Shown here: positions 35,219 to 45,837 of the stretch, piece after piece
How positions within the stretch are numbered: position 1 is the first letter of the stretch
Layout: the number at the start of each line of letters is the position of its first letter
Origin: Desulfobacterales bacterium
GTDB lineage: Bacteria; Desulfobacterota; Desulfobacteria; Desulfobacterales; JADGBH01
Assembly (NCBI GenBank): GCA_015231595.1
Contig: JADGBH010000021.1
Location: 1 to 59,580, forward strand
Length of the DNA: 59,580 nucleotides
Reading direction: 5' to 3'
The notes under the pieces: generated by a model
The model's input: only the letters and a program-made list of their open reading frames with translations
Database searches by the model: none
What the model was told of the DNA's origin: nothing
Made by a program: the position numbers and the translations under genes

Positions 35219-35952
35219 TTAATAATGGGGGTAGGTTTTACCCAATGGCATTGGGGAAAATCAAGATTTGAATTTAAAGATGAAGGTTTCTTTGCCGAAG
35301 ACACGAAGTTTGGAGGAGCAGATAAATGCGGGCATTTTTATTCGTCTTATCTTATTTCTGAATTGTTTACAAAAAGTATTATGAAAAAAGGCTGGGAGTT
35401 AAAAAGGGCTTCAAAATATGCAGCTTGGTCTTCCTTTGCATTAACGACATTAATTGAGATTGGCGATGGAACATCTCCGAGGCATGGTTTTTCATATGAA
35501 GATGAGATCGTCAATACTTTAGGTGTATTAACATCCTATATGATAATTAATCATCCATCGATAGATAAAAAAATAGATATAAGAATCGAATATATTCCAA
35601 CCCAGAATCCTTTTGGGGTTAACGGAAGACTATTCGATGATTATGAAGGAATGAAATATGTTGTAGCCCTTAAATTAAATGGTTTTGAAAAATTAGATAA
35701 TACTTTTTTAGGACTTTTTGAGCTTCAATGTGGTTATAAAACAAGGGGGTATGTTAAAAAAAATGAATTAAAAGAAAGAATATATTCGGTAGGCATTGGT
35801 TTTAATGTTAATGAATTACTAAAAATGCTTACCAATAACCATCTATCTCCTTATATAAAAGGATTTTTTGAATATTATCAGCCCCCTAATACTTATATTG
35901 AATATAAAAATAACTTATATCAACATAACAATTTTGAGTGAAAGTAATAAAA

Positions 35953-38199
35953 ATGAATAAAATTCAATCTAAAATACTTGAGTTAACAGGTAAAATAACT
36001 GAAATACAGAGTAATTTCATTGATATTTCGGAAGATTTTATGACATTTTCAGGCAGGTTTGCTTCATTAAATGGTACAGTTCTTCTTATGAGCGGAACTA
36101 ACCTTGACTGTTCGAATTACAATATACTTGGTATAATGCCGTGGATTTCTTTTAAATATTACAGGAACAAAGCTGTTATTGATATTTTTGGCGAAACAAT
36201 TGAATTTGAAGATGATCCATTAAATATTCTGGATTTTATTTTACATAGCTTTAAATTGGATTATAAGTCTTTGCCTATAGAAGCCGGGCTTATGGGCTAT
36301 ATTTCTTATGATGTAAAAGATTTTATTGAAAAACTGCCAAAAACATCCATTGATGACTTAGGACTACCTGATATCTGTTTATTTGCACCTTCAATAATAA
36401 TTGTTAATGAGAAATTAACCGGAAAAAATAAGATTCACATAGTTAAACGAAGCAAAGAGAAAATAAATGAAAATATTATTAGCGCATTTAATAAAATTAC
36501 ATCCGAAGAATATATACAATGTCATGAATTTAAAGGTGGAAGCAATGAATTAAAATCTTCTCTTTCAAAGGAAGAATATATTGATTCAATAAAAATTATA
36601 AAAGAATATATTAGACAGGGACACGTCTATCAAGTTAATATGTCCCAAAGATTTATAACCGATTTTAGCGGCAGTGCTTTTGGACTTTTTAAGCAGTTAT
36701 ATAACCTTAATCCAGCTCCTTTTTTTGCTTACATTAATGCTTTAGATCATCATATTGTATCAACATCTCCTGAAAGATTTATTTTAAGAGACGGAAAAAA
36801 TATTGAAACAAGACCTATAAAAGGAACAAATCCAAGGGGAAAAACTCCTGATGAAGACGATCGGCTAAAAATTGAGCTTTCCGCCAGCAAAAAAGATGAT
36901 GCAGAACTTTCAATGATCGTTGATCTTTTAAGAAATGATATTGGCAAATTTTCTAAAGCTGGAAGTGTTCAAGTCAATGAGCATAAAAGGGTTGAGGCTT
37001 ATCAAAATGTATTTCATCTTATTTCAATAATTTCTGGAATTTTAGACGATGGAAAAGATTCAATAGATTTAATTAAGGCTGTATTTCCTGGGGGCTCTAT
37101 CACAGGATGTCCAAAAATAAGGTCAATGGAAATTATAGATGAGCTTGAACCTGTAAGAAGACATATATACACAGGCTCAATAGGATATATAAGTTTTCAT
37201 GATACGTTAGACCTTTCAATAGCAATACGGACAGCTACCATTTATAAAGAAAAAATAATTTTTTCTGTCGGAGGAGGTATTGTTTATGATTCTGACCCTG
37301 AAAGCGAATTTGACGAAACAATGCACAAGGGACAAACCTTAATAAATGCAATTTCAAATAATATCGAATCGAATAAAAAATTGAATTATTTATGGATGAA
37401 CGGCAAGCTTATGCCAGAAGAAAATGCTTTTATTTCTGTGTTAGATTATGGATTCGTATATGGGTATGGATTTTTTGAAACAATAAGAGTTGATAATGGC
37501 TCTATTAGATACCTTAATGAACATATAAATCGTTTTAAGTTTGCATGGAAAAATTTTTTTGATGAGCCTTTTCCTAATATTACTTGGAAAGATATTATAG
37601 AACAAATACTAATGAAAAGTGATTTACAAAATGCAACTGTTGCTGTAAAAATTATTGCGGCAAAAGGCAGTCAGAAATCTTCCATGTTGAATTATAATTT
37701 AATTGTTACGGCAAAACCATATATTCACCGACTTAAAAATAAAAAGGATAGGTGCGTTAACCTTGTTATTTACCCCTCACCCAGATTTAGCCGACTTGCT
37801 GCCCATAAAACCTTAAACTATCTTTATTATTTTTTAGCGGGTCAATGGGCGAGGGATAAAGGCGCTGATGAAGCATTAATAATGAATCCATGCGGCACTA
37901 TATCTGAAACAAACACAGCTAATATTTTATTAATTAAAAATAAAACAGTTATTCTTCCAATATCTAAATACGTTCTTCCTGGAATAATGCAGGAAGCTGT
38001 TTGCGCTCTTTTAAAAGAGTGGGACTTTGAAATTCAAAAAAAGAAAATAAAAATCAAAGATTTATTTAGTTTTGAACAAATTTTAATAACAAACTCTTTA
38101 ATCGGCGCTGTTCAGGTTTTAAAAATTAATGGTAAAAAAATATTTGAACCATTTGATTTGTGGAAAAGAATAAATACAGCTTTATCCATTACATTGTAG
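35953..38199 (+). CDS. pabBC: PabB-PabC fusion: aminodeoxychorismate synthase I plus lyase
   Basis: 748 residues from ATG 35953; a GTG at 35938 overlapping the upstream stop is the alternative. Residues about 1-470 are a chorismate-binding domain: '[10 protein letters not shown]' has the Lys that marks PabB rather than TrpE, followed by '[16 protein letters not shown]', '[18 protein letters not shown]' and '[19 protein letters not shown]'. Residues about 480-748 are a class IV PLP enzyme ('[16 protein letters not shown]', PLP Lys in 'AAHKTLNYL', '[17 protein letters not shown]'), the aminodeoxychorismate lyase. Together they convert chorismate and ammonia to p-aminobenzoate for folate; a PabA glutaminase must be elsewhere. 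The 3' end overlaps dxs (convergent) by 18 bases. Confidence 0.92.
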   Translation: MNKIQSKILELTGKITEIQSNFIDISEDFMTFSGRFASLNGTVLLMSGTNLDCSNYNILGIMPWISFKYYRNKAVIDIFGETIEFEDDPLNILDFILHSFKLDYKSLPIEAGLMGYISYDVKDFIEKLPKTSIDDLGLPDICLFAPSIIIVNEKLTGKNKIHIVKRSKEKINENIISAFNKITSEEYIQCHEFKGGSNELKSSLSKEEYIDSIKIIKEYIRQGHVYQVNMSQRFITDFSGSAFGLFKQLYNLNPAPFFAYINALDHHIVSTSPERFILRDGKNIETRPIKGTNPRGKTPDEDDRLKIELSASKKDDAELSMIVDLLRNDIGKFSKAGSVQVNEHKRVEAYQNVFHLISIISGILDDGKDSIDLIKAVFPGGSITGCPKIRSMEIIDELEPVRRHIYTGSIGYISFHDTLDLSIAIRTATIYKEKIIFSVGGGIVYDSDPESEFDETMHKGQTLINAISNNIESNKKLNYLWMNGKLMPEENAFISVLDYGFVYGYGFFETIRVDNGSIRYLNEHINRFKFAWKNFFDEPFPNITWKDIIEQILMKSDLQNATVAVKIIAAKGSQKSSMLNYNLIVTAKPYIHRLKNKKDRCVNLVIYPSPRFSRLAAHKTLNYLYYFLAGQWARDKGADEALIMNPCGTISETNTANILLIKNKTVILPISKYVLPGIMQEAVCALLKEWDFEIQKKKIKIKDLFSFEQILITNSLIGAVQVLKINGKKIFEPFDLWKRINTALSITL

Positions 38200-40071
38200 T
38201 AGATTAAATGAGAAATTTTTAATAGTTTCAACAATACCTTGTGAATCTAATCCATAAATAGATCTCAATAAGCTTTGGGAGCCATGTTCAATAAAAATAT
38301 CGGGGATTCCTATTCTCTTTAACCTATAATCAGTTAATAACTCATCATTTAAACATTCAAGGACAGCACTTCCGAACCCACCTTGAAGTACATTTTCTTC
38401 AACGGTTATTATATTTGGAATTTTTTTCACTAAAGAACAAATAAGCTCTCTATCTAAAGGCTTGACAAACCTTGCGTTTACCACAGTTGCAAATATATTT
38501 TCTTTTGCAAGGATATCATAAGCTTTTAAAGCCTCGTTAACCGAACTACCTATAGCAAAAATCAATACGTCATTGCCTTCTCTTAATATTTCGCCTTTTC
38601 CGATTTCAACAGGGTTTACATTTTCATCAATTTGAACGCCGATTCCGCTTCCGCGAGGATAACGGAGTGCAATTGGGCCATTATGTGAAATACCGGTTAA
38701 TATCATTTTTTTAAATTCATTTTCATCTTTTGGGGCCATTATAACCATGTTTGGAAGACTTCTAAGATAGGATAAATCAAAAACTCCGTGGTGAGTCGGT
38801 CCGTCATCGCCTACAAGTCCTCCTCTATCAATCGCAAAAAAAACATGTATGGATTCAAGACATACATCGTGAAGTATCTGATCATAAGCTCTTTGAAGAA
38901 AAGTTGAATAGATAGCCACTACTGGCTTAAAACCTTCTAAAGCCATACCCGCGGCAAAAGTAACTCCATGTTCTTCGGCGATACCTACATCAAAAAAACG
39001 TTCAGGATAAATTTTTGAAAATTTTGAAAGACCAGTTCCTTCAGGCATAGCCGCTGTAACCGCAATTATTTTTTTATCTTTTTTTGCAAGTTCAACTATC
39101 GTTTGGCCAAATATATCAGTATATGTAGGGACAGATCTTTTTTTTAAGGAAGTTCCTGTTTCAATTTCAAAAGATCCTACTCCATGAAAATAAACAGGGT
39201 TATTTTCGGCAGGGGAATATCCTTTTCCCTTTGTTGTTATTACGTGAAGAAGAACGGGTTTATCATTTTCCTTAACGTTATTTAACATTTCAATAAGAAG
39301 GTCTATCCTATGTCCGTCTATAGGTCCGTAATATCTTAAGTTAAAAGCTTCGAACAACATTCCAGGAGTTATAAACATTTTAAAACATTCTTTCGAGCGT
39401 TTTGCTAATTGATATATATCTAAACCTATTTTAGGAACTGATTTTAAAAAATCGCCTATCTCATCTTTTAACTCCTGCATATATTTTGTAGCGAATGCTC
39501 TGCTAAGAAGGGAAGATAAAGCTCCGACATTTTTCGAAATTGACATTTCATTATCATTTAAAATCACAATTAATTTCTTTCTAAGATGTCCTGTTTGATT
39601 AAGGGCTTCATAGGCAAGACCAGAAGTTAAGGATCCATCACCTATAATAGAAATAACCTTGCCATCATCATTTTTTAAAGATTTTGCACATAAAATTCCA
39701 AGACCAGCGGAGATTGATGTTCCACTATGGCCAGTCGAAAATGCATCATGCGTACTTTCTTTAATTTTGGTAAAACCACTTATGCCTCCATGTTGACGTA
39801 ACGTATGAATTTGATCTTTTCTTCCTGTCAGTATTTTATGGGCATACGATTGGTGACCTACATCCCATATAACCTTATCATTAGGGGAATTAAAGACATA
39901 ATGAATAGCAATAGACAGTTCAACTACTCCAAGATTTGAAGAAAGATGCCCTCCATTCTTAGAAACAACATCCACTATAAGCTCACGTATTTCATCGGCT
40001 AAAATTCCAAGTTCTGATATTTTAAATTTTTTTAAATCCAATGGATCATTAATGTATTTTAATATTTTCAT
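38182..40071 (-). CDS. dxs: 1-deoxy-D-xylulose-5-phosphate synthase
   Basis: 629 residues, family length. Thiamine-diphosphate site '[19 protein letters not shown]' plus '[11 protein letters not shown]'; the substrate His region is '[14 protein letters not shown]'; the pyrimidine-domain block is '[19 protein letters not shown]' with '[19 protein letters not shown]'. It condenses pyruvate and glyceraldehyde 3-phosphate in the first step of the MEP isoprenoid route. It is followed in the same transcription unit order (xseA-xseB-ispA-dxs), a widespread bacterial cluster. The ATG is 38 bases after ispA ends. Confidence 0.97.
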   Translation of the reverse strand: MKILKYINDPLDLKKFKISELGILADEIRELIVDVVSKNGGHLSSNLGVVELSIAIHYVFNSPNDKVIWDVGHQSYAHKILTGRKDQIHTLRQHGGISGFTKIKESTHDAFSTGHSGTSISAGLGILCAKSLKNDDGKVISIIGDGSLTSGLAYEALNQTGHLRKKLIVILNDNEMSISKNVGALSSLLSRAFATKYMQELKDEIGDFLKSVPKIGLDIYQLAKRSKECFKMFITPGMLFEAFNLRYYGPIDGHRIDLLIEMLNNVKENDKPVLLHVITTKGKGYSPAENNPVYFHGVGSFEIETGTSLKKRSVPTYTDIFGQTIVELAKKDKKIIAVTAAMPEGTGLSKFSKIYPERFFDVGIAEEHGVTFAAGMALEGFKPVVAIYSTFLQRAYDQILHDVCLESIHVFFAIDRGGLVGDDGPTHHGVFDLSYLRSLPNMVIMAPKDENEFKKMILTGISHNGPIALRYPRGSGIGVQIDENVNPVEIGKGEILREGNDVLIFAIGSSVNEALKAYDILAKENIFATVVNARFVKPLDRELICSLVKKIPNIITVEENVLQGGFGSAVLECLNDELLTDYRLKRIGIPDIFIEHGSQSLLRSIYGLDSQGIVETIKNFSFNLLQCNG

Positions 40072-40109
40072 AAATTATTTATTCGCTCCAATATTTCAAC
40101 AAAATTATA

Positions 40110-41003
40110 TTACACATTTCTTTCAATAATATAACTTGCAATTCGTCTTAATGGTTCTGCCGAATCATCGAATATTTCAATGGCTTTTAATGCTTCATTT
40201 ATAAGTTCTTTTGCAAATAATTTTGATTCAGAAATGCCCATAATAGAAGGATATGTATTTTTATCTCTCAAATTATCAGTACCTACAGATTTCCCCATAA
40301 TTTTAGGGTCGCCTTCTACATTTAAAATGTCATCTTGTACCTGAAAAGCAAGACCTATATTTTGAGCATAAATTTTTAGCTGATTCATCTCATCTAAAGA
40401 TGCTTCGGCAAGAATAGCTCCAGAACATACTGAAGCTTGAATAAGGGCACCTGTTTTTAGAAAATGAAGTTCTTTTAAGCTGTTTAAGTCTATTTTTGTT
40501 CCTTCATAGAAAGAATCCCGCATTTGTCCTTCAATCATTCCAATACATCCAGCGGCATTTGCTATAACATTAATTACTTCTATCCATAATAATGCATTTT
40601 GTGGATTTGATAAATGTTTTGGTGAAATTACTTCAAAAGCAAGAGTAAGCAATCCATCTCCTGCTAGAATAGCCGTTGCTTCATCAAATTTTATATGGCA
40701 AGTCGGCATACCTCGTCTTAATTCATCATCATCAAATGCTGGAAGATCGTCATGAATTAAAGAATAAGTATGAATTAATTCAAGAGCACACGCAGCATTC
40801 ATTACATCTTCATCTTTTCGCTTAAGAGCCTCAGCGGATGCTATACAAAGGATAGGCCTTAAACGCTTGCCCCCCGCCATTAATGAATAATGCATAGCAT
40901 TTATTACTCTTCTTGCCTTAGGAAGTTTGTTTTCAAAAATGCTGTTTAATGCAGCATCAATATTTTTTCTTTTTTGATTAAGATATTCTTTTAAATTAAA
41001 CAT
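40110..41003 (-). CDS. ispA: Polyprenyl synthase (farnesyl/geranylgeranyl diphosphate synthase)
   Basis: 297 residues. First Asp-rich motif 'SLIHDDLPAFDDDELRRG', second 'FQVQDDILNVEGD', both needed for Mg-diphosphate binding; 'GGKRLRPILC' and 'ATAILAGDGLLTLAFEV' are also typical. It joins isopentenyl diphosphate units to make C15 (or C20) prenyl diphosphate for quinones and undecaprenyl carriers. It lies 22 bases after xseB and before dxs, in the common xse-ispA-dxs order, which favours the IspA assignment. Only a weak ribosome site is visible. Confidence 0.93.
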   Translation of the reverse strand: MFNLKEYLNQKRKNIDAALNSIFENKLPKARRVINAMHYSLMAGGKRLRPILCIASAEALKRKDEDVMNAACALELIHTYSLIHDDLPAFDDDELRRGMPTCHIKFDEATAILAGDGLLTLAFEVISPKHLSNPQNALLWIEVINVIANAAGCIGMIEGQMRDSFYEGTKIDLNSLKELHFLKTGALIQASVCSGAILAEASLDEMNQLKIYAQNIGLAFQVQDDILNVEGDPKIMGKSVGTDNLRDKNTYPSIMGISESKLFAKELINEALKAIEIFDDSAEPLRRIASYIIERNV

Positions 41004-41025
41004 GACTTTTCACTTCACTATATTT

Positions 41026-41247
41026 TTACTCTAAAAAAGGTTTTTCAGATACGTTTCCATTTTGGTCTTTAAGAAGTACAGTAATTTTTTTTTCAGTTTC
41101 ATCTAATTTTTTTGAACAAAATTTTGAAAGCTCGACACCTTCTTCAAATTTTTTTAAAGCTGTTTCTAATGCTATATCTCCTGATTCAAGCTCTAATACT
41201 ATTTTTTCAAGCTGTTCCAATGCCTTTTCAAAATTAATCTGTTTCAT
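41026..41247 (-). CDS. xseB: Exonuclease VII small subunit
   Basis: 73 residues from the ATG at 41247, served by AAGGAAAA; a start at 41268 would add seven residues without a ribosome site. The XseB pattern 'NFEKALEQLEKIVLELESGD' and 'LETALKKFEEGVELSKFCS' forms a helical hairpin. Several XseB bind one XseA to form the nuclease that trims single-stranded DNA from both ends. It overlaps the xseA end by 14 bases. Confidence 0.92.
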   Translation of the reverse strand: MKQINFEKALEQLEKIVLELESGDIALETALKKFEEGVELSKFCSKKLDETEKKITVLLKDQNGNVSEKPFLE

Positions 41248-42592
41248 AATTTGATTTTCCTTCAACATTGCATATTATCGAGCCTTTATAAAGAACCAAT
41301 TCAATCTTCTGGCCTATAGTTACATCATTTTCATTTAAAATTATTTTTTTATCAGTGGTAGTAGCTATGCTGTAACCTCTACTAAGGATTGATTTAGGGT
41401 TTAAATTATAAAGTCTTGCTGTTAATTCTTTAAGTAACGATTTTTTTTCTTTTAAACAAGTCCTAAAATAATAAATAAGTTTTTCTGTATCTGAATTAAG
41501 TCTTTCTTTTTTACTTTTTATAATTATAATAGGATTTCTTTCATAAAGTCTTCCGGATCTCCATTCAAGCTTTTCTTTGTTATATTTGATGGATTTAAGA
41601 ATAAGATGCGTAATCCTTCCAAAAAAATCATCAATTCTAAGCCTAAATTCTTGAATTTTTTTATTCGGGTCAATTAGTTCCTTTAAAAGATGTTTTAATG
41701 TTGTTCGATATCTGTTAATGCGGTTTTGCATAGCTGAATTAAGGTGAAAAAACAAATCATCACATTTTTTCTTTAATTCATTTTTTAAAGAAAATGCTAA
41801 TTCTGCCGCTGCTGAAGGAGTTGGCGCCCTTAAATCGGCTACAAAATCTGCAATTGTATAATCAGTTTCATGGCCTACTGCAGAAATTATAGGAATTTTA
41901 GAATTAAAAATAGATCTTGCAACAATTTCAGTGTTAAATGCTTGTAAATCCTCTAATGATCCTCCTCCCCTTGCAATTATAATAACATCAAAATTTTCAC
42001 AATTATTTGCAAACTCTAAAGCTGACGCTATTTCAATTTCCGCTCCCTTTCCTTGAACAAGCACAGGTAATATTTTTATAGAGACATTAGGAAACCTTCT
42101 ATCAATAATTTTCAATATGTCATGAATAACCGCCCCTGTTAAAGATGTAATAATGCATATTTTTTGGGGAAGGCAAGGAATAGATCGTTTATGGGCATCA
42201 TCGAATAGTCCTTCTTTATGGAGTTTTTTCTTCAATTGTTCAAAAGCTTTTTGTAAATCACCTAAACCTTTTGGTTCAAGGTGTTCAAATATAAGCTGGT
42301 ATGTTCCTCTTGGTGGATAAACGCTAATCCTGCCAAAACCAGTAACATTCATACCGTTTTCTATCCTAAACCGCAAAAGAATATTTTGGCCTTTAAACAT
42401 TACGCAATTTATCTGAGCATTTTCATCTTTCAAAGTAAAGTAATAATGTCCAGATACTGGAGAGCTAAAATTTGATATTTCTCCCGAAATCCAAACAAAT
42501 GAAAAATTATTTTCTAAAAATTTTTTAATTTTAGAAGTTAAATCAGATACGCTTAAAATTTGTTTTTGGAATATTAAATCTTCTGTTTTCAT
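41234..42592 (-). CDS. xseA: Exonuclease VII large subunit
   Basis: 452 residues from ATG 42592 (a TTG at 42619 would extend it by nine residues; neither has a good ribosome site). N-terminal OB-fold 'FVWISGEISNFSSPVSGHYYF' binds ssDNA. The catalytic domain has 'ITSLTGAVIHDIL', 'IIIARGGGSLEDLQAFN' and 'ISAVGHETDYTIADFVADLRAPTPSAAAE', all highly conserved. A long coiled coil follows and the C-terminal strand ('SILSRGYSIATT', 'GSIICNVE') is present. Cytoplasmic, for repair and recombination. First gene of the xseA-xseB-ispA-dxs unit. Confidence 0.95.
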   Translation of the reverse strand: MKTEDLIFQKQILSVSDLTSKIKKFLENNFSFVWISGEISNFSSPVSGHYYFTLKDENAQINCVMFKGQNILLRFRIENGMNVTGFGRISVYPPRGTYQLIFEHLEPKGLGDLQKAFEQLKKKLHKEGLFDDAHKRSIPCLPQKICIITSLTGAVIHDILKIIDRRFPNVSIKILPVLVQGKGAEIEIASALEFANNCENFDVIIIARGGGSLEDLQAFNTEIVARSIFNSKIPIISAVGHETDYTIADFVADLRAPTPSAAAELAFSLKNELKKKCDDLFFHLNSAMQNRINRYRTTLKHLLKELIDPNKKIQEFRLRIDDFFGRITHLILKSIKYNKEKLEWRSGRLYERNPIIIIKSKKERLNSDTEKLIYYFRTCLKEKKSLLKELTARLYNLNPKSILSRGYSIATTTDKKIILNENDVTIGQKIELVLYKGSIICNVEGKSNYETD

Positions 42593-42858
42593 AAAATTTT
42601 TTTCAATAAAGGGAGACAAATTTGTCGGTTATTATTATGTTTAGCAGACATTTTTAATCAAACCTCCATGATGAGGTAATTTATTTTTTTTTATTGTTAA
42701 ATCTCATATTATACTAAGGCTATTCAAATATTCAATACTTAATTAATATAACCTTTTTTTCTCTTTACATTTGATATTCAATGAGATAATTTGAAGGATG
42801 TCATATCCGATATAAATTCTTTTTAATTTAATGAATTATAAATAAAGAATCCTTATCC

Positions 42859-45837
42859 ATGAAGTACAGTGTATCAAAATTTGGTATTTTAGTTATTATT
42901 GTTTCACTTTCATTTATGCTCTTTGATGAATTAAAAACGTCACAATGGCAGTCTTATTTTTTTTCGAATTTTGCAAAGCAACATACATATAAAGTAGATA
43001 TAGGGCCTAGTTCATCTGTAATCAATGCTCCGAAAGGACCTTACGATATAAGGCTTGGCTACGCTCTTATCCCTGATTTTACAAAAAGACTCATGGATAA
43101 TGCCTTTAATATCGATCAGCAAGTCCGAGTATCGTCCGCTATGAAACAATATAATGATTTTATTTTTCCGATATTTTATGAGAAGTATCAAGCAGGATTA
43201 AAAATTTTCGATAGCAATAATCAAATTATTTTTGCTTATAATTATCCGATATTTATATTTAAAGAATTTGAAGATATTCCAGATATTATTATTCAAATGA
43301 TTGCATTTATTGAGAATAGAGAAATTTTGGATACAGAGCATCCTTTTATTAATCCTTCTGTTGAATGGGATCGTTTAGCAAAAGCTTTGATAGAAAAAAT
43401 GATAGATTTAGTAGTTGAAACTAACCATGTATCTGGAGGCAGTACAATCGCTACTCAAATGGAGAAATTTCGGCATTCTGAAAAAGGCATTACCGTATCA
43501 ATGCAAGAAAAAATGCGACAGATCTTATCAGCATCCATGCGATGTTATCTCTCTGGCAGAATTACATACAATGCACGGAAGATTATTCTTAGGGACTATA
43601 TTAACTCTTTACCACTGTCCGCATATCAAGAATATGGAGAAATTATAGGCTTAGGCGATGGTCTTTGGGTTTGGTATGATATGGATTTTAATAAATCGAT
43701 GGAACTTTTAAATGATAAAGACGCTGACAATGATCCTATAAAATTTAAGGAAAAAGCTCAAATTATTAAACAAGTTTTAAGCCTTTTTATAGCCCATAAA
43801 AGGCCTACAGATTATCTTAACAAAAAAATTGGACCCCTTGAGGAAAAAACCAACCAATATTTAAGATTATTGGCAAAAGCACAAATAATTTCAAATGAAA
43901 CTGCTGAAATAGCTAATACTTTGCCCCTTCGTTTGCGTGAATCATCGATTCCAAAGCCTGCTACAGATTTCGCTCAAAGAAAAGCAATGAACGCAATCAT
44001 CCCTCGTCTTTTAAATTTATTAGGAGTTAATCAAACTTATGATTTGAATCGATTTGATTTAGCTGTTAAATCAACGATAGATTTACCAACTCAAACATTA
44101 GTTAGCAATGGTTTAAATGCACTTAAAATAGAATCAAATATAAAAAGTGCAGGACTTTCAGGCCAATATTTAATCGGAGATCAGGATCCATCAAAAGTTG
44201 TTTATAGTTTTTCTTTGTACGAAAGCACACCTTTTGGAAATCTTTTACGGGTTCAAACCGATAATTATAACTATTCGTTAAATATAAATGAAGGCATAAA
44301 ATTAGGCTTAGGATCAACGGCAAAATTAAGAACTCTAATTCATTATCTTGAAGTTATAAGCGAGCTTTATGATAAATATCATACGTTTAGCAAAAATAAA
44401 TGTATAGATGCCAAAAATCTTATAGATTCTAAAGATAAATTAAGCTACTGGGTTATAGATTTTTTAATAAATCATTCTGGATCTTCATTAATGGATATTT
44501 TAAAAGCATCCATGAATAGGAATTACTCAGCTAATCCGTCTGAACGTTTTTTTACAGCTGGCGGAAGTCATACTTTTCAAAATTTTAATAAGGAAGATAA
44601 TAATAAAACTTTATCAGTTAATGAAGCCTTAAAAAATTCTGTAAATCTTATTTTTATAAGGCTTATGAGAGATATAGTTAATTATCATATTTATAATAAT
44701 GAACATGGGACCGGCCAATTGTTATGGGAGAAAAATCATCCTGAAAGAAAAAAATATTTAATCCGATTTGCTAATTTTGAATCAATCGAGTTTTTACAGG
44801 TATTTTATCAAAAATATAAAAATAATTCCTCAAAAGAGATGATTGAAAGACTTATGAATGCGGCTAAATCAATTCCACGTAAACTGACAGTTGTTTATCG
44901 TTCTTTATATCCGGATGGTTCTTATGAAGATTATTGTGCATTTTTACAGCAATATTTACCAGAATTACCTCAAGTTGAAAATCTTCAACATAAGCTTTTT
45001 GAACAATACGACTCAAAAAAATGGTCTTTATCAGAGCGAGGGTACTTAGCAGGTATTCATCCACTTGAATTATGGCTTGTCCATTATCTTATTAATCATC
45101 CAGAAAGTAATTTTAATTTAATAAAGGAAGCCAGCTTACCTGTAGCTTTAGACGTTTATCAATGGTTATTTAAAACATCGATAAAAAATAAACAGGATAT
45201 TCGTATAAAAACTATCTTAGAAATGGAAGCTTTTGTTGAAATTCATAAGGCTTGGAAACGGTTAGGATATTCTTTTGGGAGTTTAGTGCCTTCATACGCC
45301 ACAGCATTAGGAGCATCTTCTGATCGCCCTGCAGGTCTTGCTGAATTAATTGGCATTATTATAAATAAAGGGTATTATTCTCCTTCTTACCGAATTAAAG
45401 ACTTACATTTTGCTGAAAAAACACCTTATGAAGTTAAATTTAAAAAAAATGAACCCACAAACATGGTATTAGCACCAGAAATTGCTGATATTGTTTATGA
45501 CGCCTTGTTAAAAGTCGTTGAAGAAGGAACAGCTCGGCGTGCATATAAAAGCTTTAAAACACCAGACGGGAAATATATACAAGTTGGAGGAAAAACAGGG
45601 ACAGGAGATAACAGGTTTGAAGTCTATGGATGGGGCGGAAAATTGATTAGCTCAAAGGTTACAAACAGAACTGCAACGTTTGTGTTTTATATAGGAGACC
45701 GCTTTTTTGGAGCAATAACTGCTATTGTACTTGGTAATGATGCACAGGACTATAAGTTTACCAGTGCTCTTCCTGTAGCTGTTTTAAAATATTTAAGTCC
45801 TTCGCTAATGCCGCTCATTACAAAATCTAATATTTGA
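42859..45837 (+). CDS. Bifunctional class A penicillin-binding protein (GT51 + transpeptidase)
   Basis: 992 residues. One N-terminal membrane segment (about 8-24). The glycosyltransferase 51 domain has the catalytic Glu region 'AFIENREILDTEHPFINPS' near 150 and 'SGGSTIATQMEKF' near 193. The transpeptidase domain carries all three active-site motifs: S486-x-x-K489 in 'GLGSTAKLRTL', S594-V-N in 'EALKNSVNLIFIRL', and K912-T-G in 'VGGKTGTGDNRFEV'. It should polymerise and cross-link peptidoglycan. It is longer than typical PBP1 (750-850), with about 120 extra residues before the GT domain and a long insert between the SxN and KTG motifs. It stands as a single gene. Confidence 0.9.
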   Translation: MKYSVSKFGILVIIVSLSFMLFDELKTSQWQSYFFSNFAKQHTYKVDIGPSSSVINAPKGPYDIRLGYALIPDFTKRLMDNAFNIDQQVRVSSAMKQYNDFIFPIFYEKYQAGLKIFDSNNQIIFAYNYPIFIFKEFEDIPDIIIQMIAFIENREILDTEHPFINPSVEWDRLAKALIEKMIDLVVETNHVSGGSTIATQMEKFRHSEKGITVSMQEKMRQILSASMRCYLSGRITYNARKIILRDYINSLPLSAYQEYGEIIGLGDGLWVWYDMDFNKSMELLNDKDADNDPIKFKEKAQIIKQVLSLFIAHKRPTDYLNKKIGPLEEKTNQYLRLLAKAQIISNETAEIANTLPLRLRESSIPKPATDFAQRKAMNAIIPRLLNLLGVNQTYDLNRFDLAVKSTIDLPTQTLVSNGLNALKIESNIKSAGLSGQYLIGDQDPSKVVYSFSLYESTPFGNLLRVQTDNYNYSLNINEGIKLGLGSTAKLRTLIHYLEVISELYDKYHTFSKNKCIDAKNLIDSKDKLSYWVIDFLINHSGSSLMDILKASMNRNYSANPSERFFTAGGSHTFQNFNKEDNNKTLSVNEALKNSVNLIFIRLMRDIVNYHIYNNEHGTGQLLWEKNHPERKKYLIRFANFESIEFLQVFYQKYKNNSSKEMIERLMNAAKSIPRKLTVVYRSLYPDGSYEDYCAFLQQYLPELPQVENLQHKLFEQYDSKKWSLSERGYLAGIHPLELWLVHYLINHPESNFNLIKEASLPVALDVYQWLFKTSIKNKQDIRIKTILEMEAFVEIHKAWKRLGYSFGSLVPSYATALGASSDRPAGLAELIGIIINKGYYSPSYRIKDLHFAEKTPYEVKFKKNEPTNMVLAPEIADIVYDALLKVVEEGTARRAYKSFKTPDGKYIQVGGKTGTGDNRFEVYGWGGKLISSKVTNRTATFVFYIGDRFFGAITAIVLGNDAQDYKFTSALPVAVLKYLSPSLMPLITKSNI

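Larger units (their letters stand above)
34830..35941 (+). pseudogene. DUF2279-like (YfiM-type) protein gene, interrupted by a MITE
   Basis: Removing bases 34958-35218 and one copy of the 8-bp duplication restores one open frame: TTG 34830 (AAGGGG upstream), signal peptide 'KVLAFLLIFNFLNESLAQ', then 'LTTSLIMGVGFTQWHWG', 'DEGFFAEDTKFGGADKCGHFY' (the last part in two pieces here) and 'EIGDGTSPRHGFSYEDEI', a pattern typical of DUF2279/YfiM lipoprotein-like proteins. As it stands the 5' part runs into the insert and stops at 35117; the 3' part can be read from an ATG at 35189 inside the insert's right end. The downstream pabBC gene overlaps its stop (GTGA). The break is structurally recent: the rest of the frame is intact. 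Confidence 0.88.

Noticed and set aside
43415..43648. 77-codon frame inside the PBP gene
   Set aside because: Alternative frame within the GT51 domain; no independent support.
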